Positions 56,940-64,000 of a DNA stretch of 64,000 nt are shown piece after piece. The number at the start of each line of letters is the position of its first letter. Position 1 is the stretch's first letter. The DNA lies in the NCBI GenBank assembly GCA_007922195.1, contig ML682005.1, positions 30,845,042 to 30,909,041 on the forward strand. The letters are read 5' to 3'. A model generated the notes under the pieces. That model searched no databases. It was given only the letters and a program-made list of their open reading frames with translations, and was not told the origin of the DNA. The stretch is from Podocnemis expansa (taxonomy: Eukaryota > Chordata > Testudines > Podocnemididae). The translations under genes and the position numbers were made by a program.

Positions 56940-57315
56940 CGGAGAAGGACAGCAGGCTCCCTCTGGGGAACTCCCTTGGCTGCCGGCAGGACCAGGTAAC
57001 CTACAGTGTGCTGCAGGCTGAAGGCAACATCCTGCACGGTGATGCTCAGGGCCTGCAGTGTTTTGCTCTGGTGTTTAATCACCATGCTCTGTCACTCCAT
57101 GGCAGCAACCACTCAGTCATCAGCATCTGCTGCCCAGTGGAGCTGTCGCATGTTGGCATCGTGGCACCAAGATAACTGCTTCCGCCATGCCTGTGTGGAC
57201 TCCTCTGCTCCCTGGCCCAGCTCAAGGAGGCTCCTGAGGATCTCATCCCTCCTCCTCCTCTGGGTGGTCGCTGTTGGCCTCCCAGGAGTGGCACGTTGGG
57301 TGGCTGTGCGAACTG
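56940..57315 (-). pseudogene. Harbinger Myb/SANT-like gene, exon 2
   Basis: The minus strand reads DEILRSLLELGQGAEEST, AWRKQLSWCHDANMRQL, then after two stops KTLQALSITVQDVAFSLQ. This is a helical tail typical of MSANTD-type transposon proteins. Low-complexity pro/ser-rich translation follows to the left, outside the recognisable part. Confidence 0.6.
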
Positions 57316-57785
57316 CTGGAGGGAAGGGGAAAACAGGGTTAGCCCGCTCTGCCTGCTGGCCTTGGCTGTGTGAAGTCTGTCAGATGCAAACTTCTCTGCC
57401 CTGACTGTCAGCAGGCATCCTGCTGTGTCCTGTGGGATACTTCCCCGAAGGTGCACATGGCCTCACGATGCCCATGGTGGTTAGCAACAGTGAAGCATGT
57501 CTTGCTCCGGGGAGTCTCCCAAGGCCACATGCCAGCTGTGTGGGCTGCATGCTGTTTGCCCTTGATGCTGCCACATCTGGTTACTGCCATCCCCCTTATG
57601 AGCGACTCCAGCGCTGGATGTGTCCAGGACCCTGGTGCCACATGTCTCTCAGCCACCTGTACCTGTGGGTGGGCCTCTGTACCCCCTGGCCCTGGGTCCT
57701 GTCTGTCCCCAGGCCATGCCCCCCTTGGTGCCCATGCCACAGGCAGGCTCGGTCCTGCCTGCAAGGAGAGGGGAGGAACACTCAC
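57316..57785 (-). other. Candidate intron of the Myb/SANT-like gene
   Basis: On the minus strand the donor reads CTGTCG|GTGAGT and the acceptor CCCCTTCCCTCCAG|CAG. The two sites bracket 470 bp without domain similarity, and both flanking pieces belong to the same protein family. Confidence 0.6.
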
Positions 57786-58367
57786 CGACAGGCGCTCCAG
57801 ATGTTCGCCTGGATGTCCACTCCTCAAGGTATGGCTCCAAGGGGGGGCTGCCTCTTCCTTCTCCTCCTCTTCCTCCTCCTCGGGGGTGGCAGCCCCTCCT
57901 CCCAGGCAGGGAACAACTCAGGACTGGCTCGTAGGGCTTCAGGTGGTGGTATGCTCCCAGTCCAGCTGGTGTTGCTCACGTCCAGCAATGCCTCCATGTC
58001 TGAGGGACCTCCCCCAGGGGATATGGCCCCGGCAGCAGTCTCTGCAGAGTCCACAGTCTTGGTTGGGAGGCCGCTGGACTCCTCCTTCAGGAAGGCATGC
58101 AGCTCCTCATAAAAGGGGGAGCTGGTTGTGCTAGCTGCCCTCTTGGAGCTGCCTTGCCTCCCTGGCCCAGGCATAGTCCTGGCACAGGGCCTTCACTTAG
58201 GAGCACACCTGCTCTGTGGTGCAGGCATGCGCCGGGGCGGACAGTGCCTCCACGATGTCTGCGTAGACATCCCAGTTTCTGTGCCTAGCATAGAATCGGG
58301 CAAGGATGTCCTCTCTCCCCCATATCCAGAGGAGGCAGAGGACCCCCTTGCGTGACCACACGATGTC
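57786..58367 (-). pseudogene. Harbinger Myb/SANT-like gene, exon 1
   Basis: The companion protein of Harbinger binds transposon ends and helps the transposase into the nucleus. Minus-strand words: VWSRKGVLCLLWIWGREDIL, ARFYARHRNWDVYADIVEAL, CTTEQV, VKALCQDYAWAREA, then PFYEELHAFLK and TVDSAE, ending in an RRRKRRRRKRQ tract. This is the trihelix/MSANTD arrangement (W..EE..LL..W, Y..I...L, T.EQV..K.K.L...Y, FY.ELH). At least two stops, one near the middle of the domain. It ends at a consensus 5' splice site. Confidence 0.72.
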
Positions 58368-58747
58368 CCAGCGTCACCCCAGGGGGGCATTCAGTGCATG
58401 CGCTGCCATTCTGCCTAATGCCTGGGGACACACAGCCTGGCTGAAGTGGGACACTTCCTCCTTCCTGGTGCTGAGCACCCTGCGAGGAGGAAGGGCAAGC
58501 CATGCCAGAATCAATGTAATGGTTATTTCAAAACAGCATGTCCGAATGGCATTATTTTGAACAACCATTTCAATTCAACAGTTGTCTCGATTTCAAACTA
58601 TGTTTTATTGATGCACTCCAACTCTAATTGTTTCAAAATGATGGAGCTTGTGATTTCGATCCAAGAAAACATTGTGTGGACCAAATCTTTTTTAAATCGA
58701 AATAACTAGCGTTATTTCAATCTAAAAGCTATGTGTGGACATACCCC

Positions 58748-59330
58748 AAGTGTCGCAGGACTCTTTGTTTGTTTCACTTATATCAGTTTCTGCAGGTCCA
58801 CTGTGGGGTTACAGTGCTCCTATCACAGCTCTCTTGTAGAGCCTATCGAAAAAGTGACCTTGGTCCACAGACTTCAGGTTATCCTTTTACCAAAACCAAT
58901 AAGAATATCCCAAAACTCCAGGAACAGCTTTAAGGAACAGTTGTCTGAGCTCTCAAGCCCTGGGGAAGTCCCATCTTGAAACATGTTTCAGGGTTGGGAA
59001 TCCCAGAGCGGTCTGATTCCTGGGATAGTTAGCTTCCAATACTGCCTGCTCAGGAGTCAGCCAGCCTGAAAAGTCAAATGGCCTTGCAATTTTGAGACTC
59101 TGAAGTTCCTCACCTGCAGAAATCCTCAAAGCAGGATGGCCCAAGAGCCATGGTAGCACTTCCAGAAACCTAGGCTCCCTGCCATAGAGTCAGGAGAATC
59201 CCTGAGAGTCCCAGCTCAAGTAGAGCTTTCAGACTTTCTGCTGCAGAGCAAAGAGCCAAGCCCAGCTCAATGACTGGGCACCAGAGCCATGGTACCATGG
59301 GGCTAAACAAGCCTAGTTTCCTCAATTTTC
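58748..59330. other. Short PLE-type end and unique DNA
   Basis: GTGTCGCAGGACTCTTTGTT at 58750-58780 looks like a detached terminus of the PLE-type family. The remainder shows no gene or repeat. Confidence 0.45.
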
Positions 59331-59445
59331 TTCATAAGACACATACTCCAGACCCCTACTCATTTTTGCCATCATCTCCTGGACTATCTGAAATTTGTCC
59401 AAATCCTTCCTGTCATAAAGGTCCCAAAAACAGACACAATATAGC
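59330..59445 (-). mobile_element. CR1 fragment, internal 3' region
   Basis: CACATACTCCAGACCCCTAC, CTCCTGGACTATCTGAAATT, TGTCCAAATCCTTCC and CCAAAAACAGACACAATAT match the same segment of the CR1 copies at 10.2 and 34.7 kb (complement strand). Both ends are truncated. Confidence 0.75.
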
Positions 59446-59600
59446 AGTGTTTCTCACTCTTTCTGATACCAAGGACTGGCTTCCTACACTGTCTCAGGAA
59501 GATCTCAGGGACTGGTGCCAGTCCACTGAGATGCCCTCCAAAAGATCCATGAACCCTGGATGTCTGGTCTCCCAAGCAGCCTACCAGTCAACCTAGTAAG
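59446..59600. mobile_element. Possible hAT end (CAGTGTTTCTCACTCTTT)
   Basis: CAGTGTTTCTCACTCTTTCTG resembles the CAGTGGTTCTCAACCTTT start of a common vertebrate hAT family. The opposite end was not found. Confidence 0.35.
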
Positions 59601-59654
59601 AAATCAGGCAGCTGAAAAAGACAGATAGGATACAGAGTGACATGGATAAATTTG

Positions 59655-59900
59655 GAGGATTGAGCCTAAAGAAGTCATGGGATCAGTTGTGCTTTGATTT
59701 GCTGTTGCAGTATGACCTGATCCCATGACTTACAATCCCCTGAATTTATTTTTCTCTCATTCTGTAAATTCCCTCAACTTCAAAGGGTCTGACGAAGTGG
59801 GATTTGCTCCCACAAAAGCTCATGCAATAAATAAATCTGTTAGTCTTTAAGTGCCACAGGACTCCTAGGTTGTGGGTTTGTTCCCCCCCCCCCCCCCCGA
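59655..59900 (+). mobile_element. PLE-type element, single right arm
   Basis: TGCTGTTGCAGTATGACCTG, CATTCTGTAAATTCCC, the core at 59788-59825, then AATAAATCTGTTAGTC, GTGCCACAGGACTCC and a C run of 18. The left arm is short: only GGGATCAGTTGTGCTTTGATT is left as a partial complement of the centre. Confidence 0.75.
59788..59825 (+). ncRNA. Hammerhead-like motif
   Basis: CTGACGA box intact; stem GTGGGA / TCCCAC, then AAAA in place of GAAA and GCTCATGC. One core substitution. Confidence 0.4.
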
Positions 59901-60348
59901 GGCTCTTACAACTGGAGAAGAAGTGTAAATGTTCTTAGGAAACCATATCTTTTAAAGGGATCATACTAGCAAGACAAACACAAATACTTCTGTCATTCTA
60001 GGAGTGTCAAATATGCCCAGGAGAGCTAATGATTACACTGACTCAGAGAAATATCAAATATTTACCTGCAGGAGGATTGGTCTTTAAAAAGTATGCCTGA
60101 TTCTGGTTTTACTAAGGTTATTTGGTGTCATTTTGAGGAATCTGCTTATCCTGGCTCTGACCTGAGCAAAGACTTTCAGAAATCCTAGCATGCAAGGAAA
60201 TCAAGAAATTCCCCCTGACAGCACATTGATCCCTGCAAAGCTAAATTTTACTGACTCTCCAGGTACTTAAAAATTACATAGAAAGAATGATTAAAAGTTT
60301 TATCCATAATGGCAGCAGTATAAGATCTAAAATGTAGCCTGTAGGTAT
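59901..60348. other. Unique DNA, nothing recognised
   Basis: No gene or repeat family recognised. Confidence 0.4.
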
Positions 60349-60356
60349 AGACTGAG

Positions 60357-60780
60357 CAAGGGTCAGGAACTTTTGCTGGCCCCTGTGCCAGCCCCATACC
60401 CCCAACCCTCAGCAGGTGTTGTAGGCAGGGCCATCAGGTGCCAGGGGCAGGACCAGCAGGTGCTGGAGTGGGGACAGGAGACGTGCATGTGGTGGCTCCT
60501 TTTTCATGCTGGCCCCTACCCCCTAGCTGAGGAGTGGGGCCAACAGGGGACGAAAGCTGTGGTATGTGGCATCTCCTTTTCCCTGCTGGCCCTGCCCCCC
60601 AGCTGGGGAGCAGGGCCAGCAGGGGACAAGATCCATGGTGTGTGTGCAGCTCTTGTGGTCTCAAGCTCTGCTGGGAGGACGGCAGCGAAGCAGAGCAGCC
60701 ATGGCCAGGAGCCCTGAATGCTGCTGTGACTAAGCATGTGTGCCAGCTTTGACATGCGTGCCAGGGATTGTCGACCCCTG
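60357..60780. mobile_element. hAT MITE, same family as 43580-44167
   Basis: It starts CAAGGGTCAGGAAC and ends GATTGTCGACCCCTG. Near the right end it has CATGTGTGCCAGCTTTG and GACATGCGTGCCAGG words like the first copy's CATGTGTGCCAAATTTGG. Candidate duplications AGACTGAG and AAGTAGAG match at only 4 of 8. The interior has repeated GGAGCAGGGCCAGCAGGGGA-type words that give frames of 94-122 codons, rejected as genes. Confidence 0.65.
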
Positions 60781-60788
60781 AAGTAGAG

Positions 60789-63355
60789 GTTAGGTAACAC
60801 ATACGTATAAATTATAATCGTAATACAATGAGCCTACACACTTCAAGGCCTGTACAACAATAGCTTAGTTGAATTAATCAAGATTTATGGCCTTAGAAGC
60901 CTTAGCCTAAACAGTTAACCGGGAACAACCCTAGTGCCTAAATTACAAGCTATCACAAGATAGAATGCCATAGTGATTGAAGTTCAGACACATGAACACA
61001 AGATCCCAGTTGATAGGACTTTAGATATCTTTAAATTAGGAACACCGGCACATATCTGACCACAAGCATGCCTGATAAATTTTTTGACATTTATGCTAAT
61101 AAGCTTGAGGTAATAGACCTCCTAACCTATGAAAGAGCAGCACATGAACATTAATAGGGTATTCAATTCAAAGAAGGGAAAAGAGATGAAACATCTACTG
61201 CATAGACATTAGGAAGAGTGGTTGTCAGTGTAATGTTATAAAAATTGTAGGTGATCTGTGAGCTTTAGGAGATACCAGGATAATAACTACTGGTAATGAC
61301 AAAAATTGTGAGGGTGATGACTAACACCAGGTTTTTTTGTTTGGTTGGTTGGTGGTTTGTGGGGGGAGGGGTGTTTGTTTTTTTGTTTTTGGGGGGGGGT
61401 TGTTTTTTTGTGTGTGCAAAGGCTGGTGAGAGTAAACTCTTGTTCAGATGCTCTTTCTGAATTATCTCTATCTATCTTGCTAAAGTGGGGTGTTTGTAAT
61501 TTTCCTAATGTGTTGACAAAATGATGGACTTTTTTCCAAAGTCAAAGCAGTACTGATGTGTTCTCCTAAATAGTAATTCTGATAACACTGGGTATAATCC
61601 TAGGACTAGAACCTAATAAACTTCAGAGTTTTAATTTATTAGTTGGGGAAATCAACACAATGACAACACAGTTAACAGATCAGGAAACATACAAGATAAA
61701 CCCAGTTTATGTCCCATTGTAATATTTACTTAATATTTTGATGTGGAATATTGAAGCTTAATATTTAAAATGTGATTACATACCACATTCAGCAGAGTTT
61801 TAATCAACTAAGTTTCTTGTCTGTTCTAGGATGCTAATTTACAGTTTGGATTATCTATGTTAATAGAATTTCTAGAGTGTTCTCCATGTTTAGAAAGACA
61901 TTGTCCTGATAATCATTTTCTACTCCTTTAAGGGTTATGTCTCTTAGCAAATTTTTGAAGTGCAGCCATTTGAGAAAGATTCTGCCTCTATTTAAAATTA
62001 TCTGGGGATATTAGAGACTGACTAATTACTGAGTTAATCATGATAAGTACACTTAAGAGTCTTTCAATACTCTGATGCTGCTGAAGAAATCCAGCCTTAC
62101 TACAGCTGAGCAAAACTGTTAAAAAAGCAGGACTCATCAAAGTTAATGGAGAGTTTTGGAGAGGTTCAAAAAAATTTCCAGCTAGTCTCAGGAAGCATCA
62201 GGACAGACCTCAAGCTGAATCATCTCTCCCTGTCTCCACAGGTCTCAAATACCCCTTACCATCTTTTGAGGGTCAGAGGGGTGGGAGGAGGACAAGAAAG
62301 CCCAGTTTGACAACCTGGAGTATTCCATCACCCCATTTCTGATGGGCATTCAGGAATAGCTAACAAAAAAAACCAAAAAACCACTTCTCTTTGAATCCTG
62401 GAGAAATGGGGGAGAGGGGAGCACGTATTTAAATTTCTTCACTGACAAAGCAAAAACATTTTCTCCTTGCTTTTAACAGAAAGAGCAAAAGAGGCTTTTT
62501 TTTAAACTTTGTGATGAAATTAAATTTTCTTAATAAAATAATGTAAAAATATTGCAATCTACAGTATATAGATAATTGACGAGATATTTTATTGCATTTT
62601 GTAGTAGGATTAACAGCAGCAAAACACAGTGATAGAAAATGCTAGGGAGACTGATCTTCTGTATTTAAATAAAAAAAACCAGTTTTTTGCATCTATTGGG
62701 AATTTCCACCACAGAGCTAAATAATCATACTTTATTAAATTATATGATTTAAAATGCCTACAGGATTAGTCTGGGAGCTTTAATCACTTACAACATAACC
62801 TATAGAAAATTTGTTCCATAATATAAGGAGAACATGTGCAGTGCTTTTCATTAAATTCAATTTTAGATTATTTATCCTCAATAAAATGCTTGGAGAAAGA
62901 AGAATCCAATCATTGCAACGTCCAGCTCATTACTGTGTTGAAAGCCTACAGGCTCAGTCCTGCTATTCTTCAGTTTGTCAAAGTTATTAAGTGCATTTTG
63001 ATCACTGTTCTTCTCTTGAGTATTTAATTGATTTTTTAAAAAAATACATTTTTGAAGAAGTAAAGTTTAGATTCTATAGAATATTTCAAATGCACGACAA
63101 TCAAGTAAAAAGTGAGCCCATACAAAAAAGCTTGATTGATCCTCTAGTGATTTGCAAAGTGTGTGTTAAATGATTTTCACAGGTGTATGACGTATAAATT
63201 CCTTGGGGGAAGGGACTAGATTATATTTTGTGCATTCATAAGACTATAGGGCCTCAGTACTGACCACATCCTCTGAATAATACTGCAAAATGAATAAAAA
63301 GTAACAATGACATGATTATTGTTAGGATCAAGGAAGCATAAAATAGGCCCACAAA
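60789..63355. other. Unique AT-rich DNA with a T/G-rich tract
   Basis: A T/G-rich low-complexity tract lies at 61331-61420. No gene seen. Confidence 0.4.
61331..61420. repeat. T/G-rich low-complexity tract
   Basis: GTTTGGTTGGTTGGTGG, GGGGGGAGGGG and GGGGGGGGGG blocks on one strand. Its clustered G runs could form G-quadruplex on the plus strand. Confidence 0.85.
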
Positions 63356-63850
63356 CAGGGCTAGATTAAGTCAGAAAACTTCTTAGCTTCAGCCTCGGGG
63401 CCCCGGCCTAAAGTGGTGCCCCATGACCACCCAAAAATCCAGTCTGACTGACCTGAAAAGTGAGCTGCTGTCATTTGCCTTGAACCTGCCTGCCCAGCCT
63501 CCTGGTGCTCACCAGCCAGGCCTGGGCAGGCCAGCAGTATTGTGGCCTTTGACCCGCCTCTCCCCAACCTACAGCAGCAATGCTAGCTTTTCCTGGCCTC
63601 TGTCCCCCACCCCTTTGCAACCTCCTGCAGCAGCATGGCCTGCGTTCCCCCCATAGCGACTCCTCAGCCCCTCCCCAGCAGCACTGGCCCACGGGAGCAC
63701 TGGCTGTTGCCCACTGCAACCCCCTCCACAATGCTGGCCAGGGCCTCAGAGCTGCTGATCCTGACCTCCTGGGAAGGTGGGGGTCAATGGTGGGCCCACA
63801 TGGGCCTTGATCTTGCCCTGCCCACAAATTATGGAGTTTCTCCAGGCCTG
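63356..63850. mobile_element. Possible hAT-type element with GC-rich core
   Basis: The left end CAGGGCTAGATTAAG, a sharp shift to GC-rich sequence and a possible end CTCCAGGCCTG resemble the other GC-rich hAT MITEs here. No matching target duplication was found. The 118-codon minus frame is composition-driven. Confidence 0.35.
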
Positions 63851-64000
63851 TGGATTTTTTTTCCCTAGTACAGTATTATACATTTGAGGTCAGATAAAGA
63901 TCTGCTATAGGATATTTATAAAAACAGATTTCAGCACAAGTGATAGATTGTACCTCCAAGTTCTTTCCAAGAGGCTTTGTAGACTTGAAATTCACAAGCT
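63851..64000. other. Unique AT-rich DNA
   Basis: Nothing recognised before the window ends. Confidence 0.4.

Larger units (their letters stand above)
54811..58747. mobile_element. Decayed PIF/Harbinger element, two genes, split by solo LTR
   Basis: The right end is GCTATGTGTGGACATACCCC (ends about 58747). The left end is missing, and homology starts near 54811. The element carries a DDE transposase on the plus strand and a Myb/SANT-like gene on the minus strand, the two-gene set of autonomous Harbingers. A 1011-bp solo LTR sits in the transposase. The right end resembles the ends of the MITEs at 18.5, 47.6 and 53.2 kb. Confidence 0.82.

Noticed and set aside
57370..58134. 254-codon plus-strand frame
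   Set aside because: It runs antisense to the Myb/SANT-like Harbinger gene, whose minus-strand motifs explain the openness of this region.
8327..59825. Interpreting the short repeat ends as a tRNA-derived SINE
   Set aside because: No tRNA-like A and B boxes were seen, and copies at 9.8 and 24.8 kb join the ends directly to Penelope-like coding sequence.

Overview
This window looks like non-coding nuclear DNA from a sauropsid vertebrate, most likely a turtle; a softshell-type lineage is only a guess. The evidence is the repeat content: CR1 LINE copies with the amniote reverse-transcriptase box and the typical 3' end, Penelope-like element (PLE) ends carrying a hammerhead-like core, many hAT-type short transposons, and a set of transposons ending in GGSTATGTCTACAC. 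Base composition is AT-rich and eukaryotic, with many microsatellites. I found no convincing host exon, no RNA gene outside the repeats and no CRISPR. The open reading frames of 60-300 codons are chance frames, low-complexity frames or parts of mobile elements.

Layout. 1-9.4 kb is mostly unique DNA with a PLE-end relic (2.6 kb), a C-rich transposon (3.6-4.9 kb), a hAT MITE with target duplications (5.5 kb) and a PLE-related element (8.1 kb). 9.4-11.4 kb is a minus-strand CR1 interrupted by a PLE 3' end. 12.5-13.2 kb is a decayed coding relic of an unnamed transposon-type protein. 14.0 kb has a perfect 64-bp tandem duplication. 18-19.1 kb holds an inverted PLE pair and a MITE. 22.5-25.5 kb holds two hAT-like elements, one with a large internal palindrome and one a tandem dimer, plus a PLE fragment encoding a GIY-YIG relic. 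27.1-28.7 kb is a solo LTR with 5-bp target duplications and an internal 44-bp repeat array. 30.2-32.1 kb has two inverted PLE-type pairs, and 34.3-36.3 kb a longer CR1 copy.

Region 38.3-45.0 kb is a nested stack. A hAT-type element of about 1.6 kb contains a solo LTR, and that LTR contains a gag-only LTR provirus (SCAN-like capsid segment and CCHC knuckle, minus strand) and a second hAT MITE. 47.6-48.9 kb and 53.2-54.4 kb are GGSTATGTCTACAC MITEs, the first with three hairpins built on one stem sequence. 54.8-58.75 kb is a decayed PIF/Harbinger element with both expected genes, a DDE transposase on the plus strand and a Myb/SANT-like gene on the minus strand. The transposase is split by a solo LTR whose 5-bp duplication explains the break exactly. 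59.3-60.8 kb holds a CR1 fragment, a PLE-type end and a hAT MITE; the rest is largely featureless.

The genes do not act together as a pathway. The elements are layered insertions whose order can be read from the nesting. The most unusual signals are that the two arms of three separate inverted PLE-type elements share copy-specific variants, the hammerhead-like motif recurring in these ends, and the SCAN-like Gag.
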